Notes: generated by a model not told the origin, from the sequence alone. A stretch of DNA of 64,000 nt from Nocardia brasiliensis ATCC 700358 (GCF_000250675.2 NC_018681.1:1054001-1118000), one strand, 5' to 3'. Shown: positions 51,401 through 59,591, numbered from the stretch's first letter. Made by a program: numbers and translations.

Positions 51401-52543
51401 GCCGTGATCCGCGAAGAGTTCGACGTGCTGGAATCGCAGATCAATGCCATTGCGGCGCAAGGCCTGTCCTACGGCATCCACGTGATCATCGGCGCGTCCC
51501 GCTGGGCCGAGATCCGGCCGGTGGTCAAGGACCAGATCGGCACCAGGCTGGAGCTGCGCCTCGGCGACCCGACCGACTCGGAGATGGGGCGGCGCACCGC
51601 TTTCCAGGTTCCGGTCGGGCGCCCCGGCCGTGGTCTCACCCCGGAACAGCTGCACATGCTCATCGCCCTGCCGCGCTTGGATTCCGACTCCGATCCGTCC
51701 ACCCTGGCCGACGGCGTCTCCCGGGCCCGGCAGGAACTCGCGGAACTGCACGCGGGCCGGCACGCACCCGAGGTGCGCATGCTGCCGATGCAGTTCAGCC
51801 GGGACGAACTGCTCGCCACCACGCGCGCGCAGGGCATCGAGCTCAGCCCCACCAAGGTGGTCGTCGGACTCGGCGAATCCGAATTGCAGCCGCTGGTCCT
51901 GGATTTCCAGACCGAACCGCATTTCATGGCGTTCGCCGACGTCGAATCGGGCAAGACCACGCTGCTGCGCAACATCGTGATGGGTGTGGTGGAGAACTCG
52001 GATCCCGAGCAGGCCAAGATCATCATGATCGACTACCGGCGCACCATGCTCGGCGTGGTCGAGGGCGAGCACCTCGCCGGCTACTCCACCTCGTCGCAGA
52101 CCTGCGGTCCGATGATCCAGGAGGTCGCGGAGTTCCTGTCCAAGCGCATCCCGGGCTCCGACATCACCCCCCAGCAGCTGCGTGATCGCAGCTGGTGGGA
52201 GGGCCCGGAGATCTACATCGTGGTCGACGACTACGACATGGTGGCGACCGGCGGTATCAATCCCTTTGCGCCGCTGATCGAATACATGCCGCAGGCCCGC
52301 GATATCGGCATGCACTTCGTCGTCACCCGGCGCATGGGTGGTGTGTCCCGCGCGCTGTACGACCCGATCATCGGCGGTCTGAAGAACATGTCGGTGGACA
52401 CGCTGATCATGAGCGGCTCCCGGGACGAGGGCAAGATCATCGGTGAGATCCGCCCGAGCAAACTGCCGCCGGGCCGCGGCACGCTGGCCTCGCGCAGCAA
52501 GGGGCAGGAGATGGTGCAGATCGCGTATCTGCCACCGGTGTAA
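48455..52543 (+). CDS. eccC: ESX motor ATPase EccC (fused FtsK/SpoIIIE type)
   Basis: 1362 aa. Two membrane helices at about 45-90, then three ATPase domains. Domain 1 has Walker A GATGSGKS (482-489, K488) and Walker B D514; domain 2 has GGPQSGKS (857-864, K863); domain 3 has DVESGKT (K1167), where the first Gly of the P-loop is Asp. EccC recognises WXG100/PE substrates through the later domains and powers translocation. It is a single chain, unlike the split EccCa/EccCb of mycobacterial ESX-1. Last gene of the machine operon. Confidence 0.94.
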   Translation: MATEGFVRRPRIAPPRAPGGEVALTPPPEVTRALPAPLMMKLMPVVMVVAVIGMIAMMAMMGRNLLANPLSMMFPMMMLMSMVGMMAGFRGGTGKRAVELNEERKDYFRYLDQVRKDVRRTGNKQLETLVWSHPEPADLPSLIGTRRMWERRPNDPDFGHVRVGMGSHRLATKLARPETGPLEDLEPVSTVALRRFVRTHSVVHGLPTAVSLRAFPAINISGSPEDSRMLVRSMLMELVTFHGPDHLAVAIVCADPDGAWGWAKWLPHLQHPTQRDGMGSARMMYTSLGELETALAAELMERGRFMRNPQPTQGRLHLVVIIDDGYVNGNERLISESGLDSVTVLDLTAPEGGLAARRGLQLIASDGDVSARSAAGVEKFATADMVSPAEAEAFSRTLSRYRLATAAQIVSLGEGSTADPGLMALLKIPDAAQIDPARVWRPRTARERLRVPIGITPDGTPVEIDIKESAENGMGPHGLCIGATGSGKSEFLRTLVLSLVTTHSPDALNLVLVDFKGGATFLGLDSLPHVAAVITNLEEELSLVDRMKDALAGEMNRRQELLRSAGNYANVTDYEKARAAGVPLDPLPALFVVVDEFSELLSQKPDFAELFVMIGRLGRSLHVHLLLASQRLEENKLRGLESHLSYRIGLRTFSANESRAVLGITDAYHLPSVPGAGYLKSDASDPLRFNASYVSGPYVAPQGTVTGEDGTPVGGQRLALFTAAPVEMPAPPEEEEASPLDLPPSPTNPMLELPPPPSALGLPGAPGSDEGIPDSLLDVVVKRLTGHGRPAHEVWLPPLDESPTVDMLLPDPDWRSPVNRHGQLWMPIGVIDKPYEQRRDVLTISLAGAQGNVAVVGGPQSGKSTTLRAIIMAAAATHTPQHVQFYCLDFGGGSMAGLVGLPHVGSVAGRLDSDRVRRTIAELTSLMRQREERFAELGIESMAEFRRRKFAAAAHVPEGAASSGNPLADDRFGDVFLVIDGWAVIREEFDVLESQINAIAAQGLSYGIHVIIGASRWAEIRPVVKDQIGTRLELRLGDPTDSEMGRRTAFQVPVGRPGRGLTPEQLHMLIALPRLDSDSDPSTLADGVSRARQELAELHAGRHAPEVRMLPMQFSRDELLATTRAQGIELSPTKVVVGLGESELQPLVLDFQTEPHFMAFADVESGKTTLLRNIVMGVVENSDPEQAKIIMIDYRRTMLGVVEGEHLAGYSTSSQTCGPMIQEVAEFLSKRIPGSDITPQQLRDRSWWEGPEIYIVVDDYDMVATGGINPFAPLIEYMPQARDIGMHFVVTRRMGGVSRALYDPIIGGLKNMSVDTLIMSGSRDEGKIIGEIRPSKLPPGRGTLASRSKGQEMVQIAYLPPV

Positions 52544-52612
52544 GCACTTCCGGTACTCCCCGGCCGGGCGCGGTTGGCGCACCCGGCAAGGGAACGGACG
52601 GTGCGCGGTCGA

Positions 52613-53179
52613 TCAGCCGCGCGCCCAGGAGATCTCGGGTTGTGCCGGGTCGAAATCCCAGCTGTCCGTACGGCGTTCGAACAGCGCCCGGGACGGTCCG
52701 GTGGCGATCGGTCCGGCGATGCGGGCCAGGCGGAAGCCCGCACGGCGGTAGTAGTCGTGCAGTTCGGTGTTGGTGGTCCAGGCGTCGAGCCGGACCCATT
52801 CGCGTTCCTGTTGGCGCGCAATGGCTCCCGCGTGCGCCAGCAGTCGGTGGCCGAGGCGCTGGCCCGCGAATCGCAGGTCCACGATCATGAAGTGGACCAC
52901 GACCGCGTCGGCTAGTTCCCACGGCGACCACAACCCCGGGTCGGCGCGATGGTTGATGGTGATGGTCGCCGCGGGCTCACCCCCGACCTCGGCGATCCAG
53001 GTCTCGCCCGCGTCGAGCGAACGCCCCACCGCCCGCGCGAATATTTCGATCGGCAGGCCGCGCCCGGCCACCGTCCACTGGTCGGAACCCTGCGCGGTCA
53101 ACCACGCGGTGCGTTGCACGCGTAGTCGGCAGATCAGGCCCAGGTCCCCGATGGTCGCGCGGCGTAGAACGGTACTCAT
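52613..53179 (-). CDS. GNAT-family N-acetyltransferase
   Basis: 188 aa from ATG at 53179, which overlaps the TGA of the gntR-type gene; the frame is open further upstream, but the GNAT domain begins here (T-V-L-R-R-A-T-I-G-D-L). The acetyl-CoA site is L-R-F-A-G-Q-R-L-G-H-R-L-L (motif A, Q/R-x-x-G-x-G/A type), followed by R-L-D-A-W-T-T-N and D-Y-Y-R-R-A-G-F. Substrate unknown. Co-transcribed with the regulator. Confidence 0.85.
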   Translation of the reverse strand: MSTVLRRATIGDLGLICRLRVQRTAWLTAQGSDQWTVAGRGLPIEIFARAVGRSLDAGETWIAEVGGEPAATITINHRADPGLWSPWELADAVVVHFMIVDLRFAGQRLGHRLLAHAGAIARQQEREWVRLDAWTTNTELHDYYRRAGFRLARIAGPIATGPSRALFERRTDSWDFDPAQPEISWARG

Positions 53180-53985
53180 GGCAACGCGATACCCGGCCCG
53201 AACGGCACGCCGAGGGTGCGCCCGATGACTGCCATGCCCTCGGCGTCGCCGAGCTGATAGGCCAGCCGGTTGCTCGCCGCGATGGAACGGTGCCGGGTGG
53301 CCCGGGTGACCCGCTCGTGATTGGCGCCGATCCGCAAGTGGTCCAGCAGGATCGTGCCGGTCGCCACGCCGAGCACATTCGCCTCCTCCGCGCTCGCCGG
53401 CCGCGCCGTCAAGGTGTCGCGGTGGGCCGTCTCGGCCTGACCGCGGTCGGCGAGCCTGCGGGTGGTGCCCTCCGGGATGTCGTGCGGCGAGTCGATTCCC
53501 GTGGCCTCGGCCAGATCTCGCGGATAGAAGCTGACCTCCCAGGACCACGGTTCGTTGTCGAGGTACTGAACGACCGTCCTGGCCAGCACCCAGGAATCCT
53601 CCGGCACGCCGAGCCACAACGCGACCTCGGGGCCCGCGGGTTCCATCTTCGCGCTGAACTCCTTGGACGGCACGCGGTTCGCGGCCCGCGCGATCTCCTC
53701 GAAGATATCGTGTCCCGCGCGCGGGCGATCCTGTCGAATATGGTCGGTGACAACTGATTCCAGAACTTCCTGGTTTCGCACGATGGTGCCGCGGGAAGTC
53801 GCTGTATAGACCAGATTTTCGGTGACAAGCACCTGAATCGCGTTGCGAGCGGTCGTGAGTGAGACCTGCATGTGTTCGGCCAGCTCCGTGTGGCTGGGCA
53901 ACCGATCACCCGGTTTCCACTTGCCTGCGCGGATCTCCTCGCGGAGGAGGTCTGCGATCCGGTGATACGTCGGACCGTCCGCCAT
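53176..53985 (-). CDS. GntR-family regulator, HutC/UTRA type
   Basis: 269 aa. Winged helix at about 5-70 (I-A-D-L-L-R-E-E-I, then P-S-H-T-E-L-A-E-H-M-Q-V-S, then R-N-A-I-Q-V-L) and a UTRA ligand-binding domain (about 95-255). RBS GAGGAG precedes the ATG. Its start faces a DUF4254-like gene 143 bp away; the gap holds a palindrome (54013-54030) that is a good candidate operator. Likely regulates itself, the GNAT gene and the divergent gene. Confidence 0.88.
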   Translation of the reverse strand: MADGPTYHRIADLLREEIRAGKWKPGDRLPSHTELAEHMQVSLTTARNAIQVLVTENLVYTATSRGTIVRNQEVLESVVTDHIRQDRPRAGHDIFEEIARAANRVPSKEFSAKMEPAGPEVALWLGVPEDSWVLARTVVQYLDNEPWSWEVSFYPRDLAEATGIDSPHDIPEGTTRRLADRGQAETAHRDTLTARPASAEEANVLGVATGTILLDHLRIGANHERVTRATRHRSIAASNRLAYQLGDAEGMAVIGRTLGVPFGPGIALP

Positions 53986-54012
53986 CTTGCTCCTCGGTTG
54001 GTCGTGCAGGTA

Positions 54013-54030
54013 ACGAAGTGTACTCTTCGT
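54013..54030. promoter_or_regulatory. Candidate GntR operator palindrome
   Basis: The 18-bp sequence ACGAAGTGTACTCTTCGT is a palindrome with one mismatched pair. It lies between the gntR-type gene and the promoter of the divergent gene, where a local repressor would bind. Confidence 0.45.
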
Positions 54031-54053
54031 GACTTCCTACGGCCCGGTAACGC

Positions 54054-54081
54054 TTGACAGGTGCCTTCAGAGGTTTATTGT
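54054..54081 (+). promoter_or_regulatory. SigA-type promoter of the DUF4254-like gene
   Basis: Perfect -35 TTGACA (54054-54059), 16-nt spacer, -10 TATTGT (54076-54081). The best promoter match noticed in the window; start expected near 54088, about 40 nt before GTG 54129. Confidence 0.65.
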
Positions 54082-54128
54082 AATGAACGTCCTGATCCGG
54101 TGTTGTGCGGCGATGACGGCGAGGCAAC

Positions 54129-54656
54129 GTGGCAGGTTCGGATACAACGGTCGTAATGGCTCTTCCCGGCACACTGCGGTGCGCCGATTCGGTGGTGCAG
54201 TCCCCGGCTTCCGGGCTGCTTCCCACCTCTGATCTACTCGTTCGGGCGTGTCGCGGCCATCGCGTCGTCGGCGGCCCGCTGCTCTGGTTCGCCCGCGATC
54301 TCGCGGTGCTGCACGAGCGGCGGCTGGTCGGCCGGGGTGGTTCGGTGGACACCGATCCGGTGGTGGTTCTCGAAATCGAGCGCCGCAGAGTCGAATTGGT
54401 GATGGCGATCGACGATTGGGTCGCGCGCAGCGTGCCCCAGCATCGACTCGGCGCCACCCTGCACACCGAAACCGTCGGCGCGGTCATCGACCGGCTCGCC
54501 GAATCCTCGGTGCGGGCCCACCACGCGCTGATGACTCTGGACGCGCACGACGAAAGACTGCACGGCGCTTGGCATCACCTCGCCGAGCTCGCCGACGCCT
54601 ACGACGATCTGGTGCGCGACATCAGCGCAGGCAGGCGCCGACTCCCCGAGTGGTAG
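54129..54656 (+). CDS. DUF4254-like protein
   Basis: 175 aa from GTG 54129; ATG 54156 is an alternative. Mostly helical, with L-L-W-F-A-R-D-L-A-V-L-H-E-R-R, then D-D-W-V-A-R and a closing helix. I recall this arrangement in DUF4254-containing proteins of Nocardia; function unknown. The 3' end (from 54635) is part of a ~100-bp duplication repeated at 54869. Confidence 0.7.
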   Translation: MAGSDTTVVMALPGTLRCADSVVQSPASGLLPTSDLLVRACRGHRVVGGPLLWFARDLAVLHERRLVGRGGSVDTDPVVVLEIERRRVELVMAIDDWVARSVPQHRLGATLHTETVGAVIDRLAESSVRAHHALMTLDAHDERLHGAWHHLAELADAYDDLVRDISAGRRRLPEW

Positions 54657-54747
54657 ACCGGGTCCACAGAGTGTGCGGACGCTCCACAGCAGCTACAACC
54701 GCTGTGCTGCGCTCGGAAACTCTGTGGGGCTGATGGTTTCGCGGGCG
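54635..54747. repeat. Imperfect direct repeat, copy 1
   Basis: Aligned with 54869-54980 at an offset of 234 bp. The core GGGTCCACAGAGTGTGCGGA and GCTGTGCTGCGCTCGGAAAC blocks are identical in both copies; a few substitutions lie between and after them. Copy 1 begins inside the DUF4254-like gene. Confidence 0.85.
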
Positions 54748-54868
54748 ATTGCCGAGAATGCCTGCGCCGTCCGTTCGGCGGTGCCGGTGTTCGGGAGCTC
54801 TGCGCGTGGTGCGTTCACCACCGCGCAGCGGGAAGCATGCTGCGGGTGCTCTGAAACTGTGCAGCCAA

Positions 54869-54980
54869 GCGCCGGCTCGCCGAGTGGTGGGCCGGGTCCA
54901 CAGAGTGTGCGGACGCTCCACAGCACCTGTAAGCGCTGTGCTGCGCTCGGAAACTCTGCGGGCTGAAGGATTTCCGGGCA
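54869..54980. repeat. Imperfect direct repeat, copy 2
   Basis: Second copy of 54635-54747, including a relic of the 3' end of the DUF4254-like gene (GCGCCG, CGAGTGGT). Confidence 0.85.
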
Positions 54981-54986
54981 ACCACC

Positions 54987-55033
54987 GGTTTGCGCGCACG
55001 GCGAGTGTCGTTGCTGTGCGGTGCGCGCAAACC
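54987..55033. terminator. Perfect 13-bp inverted repeat, possible bidirectional terminator
   Basis: GGTTTGCGCGCAC at 54987-54999 and its exact complement at 55021-55033, with a 21-nt loop, lies just past the end of the minus-strand MinD-like gene. No T-tract, so intrinsic termination is uncertain. Confidence 0.4.
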
Positions 55034-55047
55034 CTGGGCTGACGGTT

Positions 55048-58000
55048 TCAGGAGTGGTAACGACGGTGGTCGGTGGCGAAGTCGTCGGCGATGGTGGCGG
55101 CGAGTTCGACGTAGGCGCGTTTGGTGTGCTTGTGCAGGCGGTGCAGGTCGATCTCGGCGCCCTCGGACATGTGCGGGTCGAACGGGATGATGTGCACCGC
55201 ACGGCAGCGGGACAGGAAGTACTCGCGCAGCTGCTGCACACCGACATTCGGCGAGCCCGCGCGAGGTGAGTTGATCACCACCACCGCGTTGCGCACGAGA
55301 TGGTCGTGCCCGTGCAGCGACAGCCAGTCCAAAGTCGCTGCGGCGCTGCGGGCCCCGTCGATGGCGGGGGAGGAGATCAGCACCAGCGAGTGGGCGAGAT
55401 CGAGCACGCCCGACATCGCCGAGTGCATGAGCCCGGTGCCGCAGTCGGTCAGGATGATGTTGTAGAAGCGCTGCAGGATCCGTGCGACCGCCCGGTACTC
55501 TTCCTCGCTGAACGCCTCCGACGCCGCCGGATCGCGTTCACTGGCAAGCACTTCCAACCGGCTGGTGGCCTGTGAAGTGTGCCTGCGCACATCCGAGTAG
55601 CGCTGGATGGACGGGTCGAGCAGCAGGTCACGCACGGTGGACCTGGTCTGCAGCGGCACCCGCTGCGACAGCGTGCCGAAGTCGGGGTTGGCGTCCACCG
55701 CGATCACCCGATCGCCGCGAATCGAGGCGAAGATCGAGCCGATACCCATTGTCGTGGTGGTCTTTCCGACGCCGCCCTTCAGCGACAGCGTCGCGATCCG
55801 GTAGTCGCCGCGGACCGGCTGCCGGATCCGTGCGACAAGCTCCTGCAACCGCATTTCCTCGGCGGACAGCCCCGGATTGATCGCACCGCCGGACACGTGA
55901 TGCACGGCCTTGCGCCAGCCGCTACCCGGCGACTTCTTGGCGCGCCGCATCGGCACGTCGTCGAGCGAGGGCGGCGGGCCCGGCTGATACGGCCCACCCG
56001 GCACGACCGGGCCGGGCTGCCGCCCCCACTGTCCGGGCATGGCCGGTGGCGGGGCGGGCGCGATACCGCCCGGAGGCGGTCCGCCCATGGGCGGACCGGT
56101 GTAGCCGCCCGGCGGTCCCTCGACCGGAGGGGGCCCGGACTGCTGGTTTTGCGGTGGGCCTTGCTGCGGTCCCGGCGCCTGGCCACCCGCCAAATGCGCG
56201 GGGCGTCCGACGGTTTCGTCCGCCCAGGTCGGCGCCGCGGCATTGCGCCACGGCTCGTTCGGCGCCGGTGCGCCCAGTTCGTCGCTGCTCGGTGCCTGGC
56301 CGCCGGTCGCGGGGGCGGCGTAGCCGGACGGACCGGGCTGGTGCGGGCCGGTTTGGGGCGGGGCCGATTGCTGCTGTGCGGCACCCGCCTGGTCGACCTC
56401 GTCGGTCGACATCGCTTCAGCGGGCAGACGGTGCCGCCCGCTGGTGCTCGGCCGAGCGGTCTCGGCACCGGACGACGGCACCCAGCTGGGTGTTTGGCGT
56501 CCGCTATCGCGTTGCGGTGGAGCGGATTCCGGACGCTCGGTGACACCGGGCGGCGGCCCGGTCACCCAGTTCGGTCCGGGCAGGCCGTTCGGGCCCGGCA
56601 CTTCGGCGGCCGGTGCCTGCGGTGCGGTGTGATGCGGCATGGGCACACCGAGCGGGCCGCTCTCCGCGGGCACCGGACCAGGCGTCCGGCTCTGGTCCAG
56701 GGGACCGGAGCGATCCGGTGAGGTGGCCTGGCCCGGTCGGCGCTCGGCCACGGACCCGGTGTCGATCGGTCCGGTGCGTGCCGGGTCCGCGGCTTCCTGA
56801 TCGGCGCCTTCGGCGAATTCACCAGGGGACGGCGGAAGTTCGGGTCGCCTGCTCGCCTGTTTCGCGGCCGCGGCCTGCTCGTCGGCGACCGTCGAGGCCA
56901 GCCAGGGCGGCGGGCCGTCGGTTCCCAGCGGTGCTTCGAAGCGAGCGGGCGGGACCTGCTCGACCGGCGCGGGGGCCGGAGCACCTTGCGGCGCAGGGGG
57001 TTCAGGGAGCGGCGGGCGCTGTGACTGCTCCGCGGTTCCTTGCTCGGACCGTGGGCCGGCCAGCCACGGCGGCGGCCCGTCGGGCTCGGTCGGCGCGTGC
57101 CGGTCGAACGGTCCCGGCGCGCCACCGGTCGCGGCGGGCGTAGGCGCCTCCGGAAGAGGCGGCCGCGCAGGGCTTTCGGGCGAGGGTCGATCCGCGGCGG
57201 ATTGCGGGCCACGTGTCGAAGCCTGCGGCGGTGCGTCGGGGAGCGGGGGTCGCTCGGTCGAGCCTTGCTGGGTGCGCGTCGGCGAGTCCGGAATCGTGGA
57301 CCGCTCGGCCGAAGCCTGCGGCGGTGCGTCGGGGAGGAGGGGTCGCTCGGTCGAACCTTGCGGTGCGGGAATCGGCGAGTCCGGTCGCTCGGCCGCAGGC
57401 TGCGGCGGTGCGTCCGGGAGCGGGGGCCGCTCGGTCGAGCTTTGGGGGGCGCGCTGCGGTGCGTCCGGGATCGCCCGTCGTTCTGCCGGAGCCTGTGTGG
57501 CAGCTTGCGGCGGTGCGTCGGGGATCGCCGGTCGCTCTGTCGAGCCTTGCGGAGTGCGCGTCGGGGCGTCCGGAAGTGGTGGTCGCTCTGCGGGGGCCTG
57601 CGGGGTTCGCGGCGCGGCGTCGGGACTCGCGGTCCATTGGGCCGGAGCCTGCGGCGGGCGCGTCGGAGCCTGCTGGGCGGCGTCCGGGTCTGCGGTCCAT
57701 TCGGCCGGTGCTTGCGGTGCGCGAGCCGGACCCCGTTGCGCGGCGTCGGGGATCGCGGTCCATTCGCCCGGAGCCTGTGGCGCGCGAGTTGACGCCTGCT
57801 GTGCGGCGTCGGGGACCGCGGTCCATTCGGCGGGGGCCTGCGGTGGCGCATCCGGGAGCGGGGGACGTTCGGGTGCTCGCGTCGACGACTGCGGGGCGTC
57901 CGGTAGGGACGGGGGCGGCGGCAGATCGGGGCGGCCGGACTGTGGACGCGCGGGCAACTCGCTGGACTGCGGCGCATCGGTACCCGAGCGTCGGCCGAGC

Positions 58001-58449
58001 GGCTGGAAACCCGCGGGCGGCGGGCCAGGGTTACGGGTGGGCAGACCCTGCGGGGGCGCCTCGGTGCGCTGCGGCGGCGCGGGCGGGGCCGCTTCCTCCC
58101 GCGGCGGGGTATAAGCGTCCAAACCCTGCTGCCGCCACGGGTCTTCACGCGGGGCATCGGGGTGCGGTGCGTCCGGCCGGCGCGGAGCGACCTCATTCGG
58201 TAGCTGCTGCGCGGCAGGCTGCTCTTCGTGCTTGTCGCGGCGCCAGCCCTTACGGCGCTTACCGGGCGCGGCATCGGGGCGATCGCCCTCGGGCGCGCGC
58301 TTGAAGCGGCCACGGCCGCGGCTCGGCGCCTCCTCGATCAGATCGTCGGCAGGCAGATTCTGTACCGGGGCCTCATAACCGACCTGGGTGACATCACTCT
58401 CGGACAGCCACGGCGGCAGCATGGGCAAGCCGTCATTATTCCTACTCAC
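55048..58449 (-). CDS. EspI-like proline-rich MinD/ParA ATPase
   Basis: 1133 aa, GTG start with GGTGGAGTC upstream. The first ~860 residues are proline/alanine-rich and disordered, with repeats of the type P-L-P-D-A-P-P-Q-A and A-E-W-T-A-.-P-D-A-A. The last ~250 residues are a MinD/ParA ATPase: deviant Walker A KGGVGKTT (K891, K896), V-D-A-N-P-D-F-G, and I-I-L-T-D-C-G-T-G. Mycobacterial EspI has the same build (proline-rich region plus ATPase). Together with the nearby ESX locus this suggests an ESX regulator or positioning factor, here longer than the ~670-aa EspI of M. tuberculosis. Confidence 0.8.
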   Translation of the reverse strand: MSRNNDGLPMLPPWLSESDVTQVGYEAPVQNLPADDLIEEAPSRGRGRFKRAPEGDRPDAAPGKRRKGWRRDKHEEQPAAQQLPNEVAPRRPDAPHPDAPREDPWRQQGLDAYTPPREEAAPPAPPQRTEAPPQGLPTRNPGPPPAGFQPLGRRSGTDAPQSSELPARPQSGRPDLPPPPSLPDAPQSSTRAPERPPLPDAPPQAPAEWTAVPDAAQQASTRAPQAPGEWTAIPDAAQRGPARAPQAPAEWTADPDAAQQAPTRPPQAPAQWTASPDAAPRTPQAPAERPPLPDAPTRTPQGSTERPAIPDAPPQAATQAPAERRAIPDAPQRAPQSSTERPPLPDAPPQPAAERPDSPIPAPQGSTERPLLPDAPPQASAERSTIPDSPTRTQQGSTERPPLPDAPPQASTRGPQSAADRPSPESPARPPLPEAPTPAATGGAPGPFDRHAPTEPDGPPPWLAGPRSEQGTAEQSQRPPLPEPPAPQGAPAPAPVEQVPPARFEAPLGTDGPPPWLASTVADEQAAAAKQASRRPELPPSPGEFAEGADQEAADPARTGPIDTGSVAERRPGQATSPDRSGPLDQSRTPGPVPAESGPLGVPMPHHTAPQAPAAEVPGPNGLPGPNWVTGPPPGVTERPESAPPQRDSGRQTPSWVPSSGAETARPSTSGRHRLPAEAMSTDEVDQAGAAQQQSAPPQTGPHQPGPSGYAAPATGGQAPSSDELGAPAPNEPWRNAAAPTWADETVGRPAHLAGGQAPGPQQGPPQNQQSGPPPVEGPPGGYTGPPMGGPPPGGIAPAPPPAMPGQWGRQPGPVVPGGPYQPGPPPSLDDVPMRRAKKSPGSGWRKAVHHVSGGAINPGLSAEEMRLQELVARIRQPVRGDYRIATLSLKGGVGKTTTTMGIGSIFASIRGDRVIAVDANPDFGTLSQRVPLQTRSTVRDLLLDPSIQRYSDVRRHTSQATSRLEVLASERDPAASEAFSEEEYRAVARILQRFYNIILTDCGTGLMHSAMSGVLDLAHSLVLISSPAIDGARSAAATLDWLSLHGHDHLVRNAVVVINSPRAGSPNVGVQQLREYFLSRCRAVHIIPFDPHMSEGAEIDLHRLHKHTKRAYVELAATIADDFATDHRRYHS

Positions 58450-58890
58450 GACTCCACCTCACTGACGCTCGGTGCCGTCGCTCCCATGGACGCGGTGGGC
58501 TCGGTGTTCCTCGTCGGCGCTGCGCATGGGGTTCGCTCGCTGCGCTCGCTCACGGATCCCCCTCGATCTGCTCGACCCTTAATACCTGGACAGCGGTCAG
58601 TTTACGCGAAGCCCGGACACCGCCGCGGCGCAGGAGGCCAGGGGGTCGCAGGACTGGTTTCCCGGTTCTGATCGGGGCGAAAAGGCTACCCAGACCCAGC
58701 TCGGTCCAACCCCGAAAGCGTGCTCGGGGCGAGGCATTTTTGCCGGAACCAACCGGTACCGGTAAGCTGGAGCGGCGGTGCACCTATGCGCCGACTGTTT
58801 GCATGTCACCGGTCAGGTCGACCGACGGGTACATGTAAGCAGAAACAAGCCAAACAAACCAGGTTGAGCGTAACCGGGATCGCGGAGGAC
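58450..58890. other. 441-bp intergenic region with infA promoter
   Basis: Separates the minus-strand MinD-like gene from infA. It holds the predicted infA promoter (58740-58768) and otherwise no recognisable gene or RNA. Confidence 0.6.
58740..58768 (+). promoter_or_regulatory. Probable infA promoter
   Basis: TTGCCG (58740-58745), 17-nt spacer, TAAGCT (58763-58768). Start expected near 58775, giving a leader of about 115 nt before infA. Confidence 0.5.
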
Positions 58891-59112
58891 ATGGCGAAGA
58901 AAGACGGGGCCATCGAGGTCGAGGGTCGAGTTGTCGAGCCGCTGCCCAATGCGATGTTCCGGATCGAGCTCGAGAACGGGCACAAGGTTCTCGCGCACAT
59001 CAGCGGGAAGATGCGGCAGCACTACATTCGTATCCTCCCCGAGGACCGCGTGGTCGTCGAGCTTTCTCCCTACGACCTGTCACGCGGCCGGATCGTATAC
59101 CGCTATAAGTGA
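58891..59112 (+). CDS. infA: Translation initiation factor IF-1
   Basis: 73 aa, full length, beginning [12 protein letters not shown]; the OB-fold sequence [15 protein letters not shown] is unmistakable. RBS GGAGG at 58884-58888. First gene of the infA-rpmJ-rpsM-rpsK-rpsD-rpoA-rplQ cluster. Confidence 0.98.
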
Positions 59113-59477
59113 TTCGACTGGGTGAACTCTGCTCGCGGAGAACGCTCGCCCAGGTCGATTCACTTCGTGTTTTTGTGGGGGTGCAACCCCCACGCCCCGC
59201 CCGGCGGGCTTCGCCCCCGGACCCCCAGTCGGGTGCGTACCCGGCTCGGGTGGGAACCGCATCGCGGGGGATCACGTCCAACAGGGCGTGAATCGCTCGG
59301 GGTGTTGAACCGCAGCGGTGCGCAGTAGCACGACTTGGACCTCGCCCGACAGGGCGAAATCGCCACCCGGTAGGGTGGAGCGTCGCCCTCGTGGCGATAC
59401 AACAGACTTCCCCGGCCGGGTTGGCCGGGGAAAAACTGTGTTCACACCTGTGTGGACCACAACAAGATTGGACGGAC
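59113..59477. other. 365-bp infA-rpmJ intergenic region with two hairpins
   Basis: Hairpin 1 is GTGGGGG/CCCCCAC (59175-59193). Hairpin 2 is a perfect 10-bp TTCCCCGGCC/GGCCGGGGAA stem with a 5-nt loop (59408-59432). Neither has a U-tract on the + strand. No credible gene in either direction. Confidence 0.6.
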
Positions 59478-59591
59478 GTGAAGGTTCAGCCGAGCGTCAA
59501 GAAGATCTGCGAGAAGTGCAAGGTGATCCGCCGCCACGGTCGGGTCATGGTGATCTGCGACAACCTGCGCCACAAGCAGCGTCAGGGCTGA
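59478..59591 (+). CDS. rpmJ: 50S ribosomal protein L36 (bL36)
   Basis: 37 aa from GTG 59478. The zinc-ribbon form: C-E-K-C-K near 11-14, then C-D-N-L-R-H at 27-32. Full length for the family. Confidence 0.97.
   Translation: MKVQPSVKKICEKCKVIRRHGRVMVICDNLRHKQRQG

Larger units (their letters stand above)
54657..55047. other. 391-bp non-coding region between convergent genes
   Basis: Contains most of repeat copy 1, all of copy 2 (54869-54980) and a 13-bp inverted repeat (54987-55033). Short frames here lack RBS and coding character; I see no gene. Confidence 0.6.

Noticed and set aside
58520..58565. GC-rich CGCTCGCTGCGCTCGCT repeat upstream of infA as a REP-like element
   Set aside because: It is a short direct repeat and not a palindrome, and such strings are common in high-GC actinobacterial spacers.
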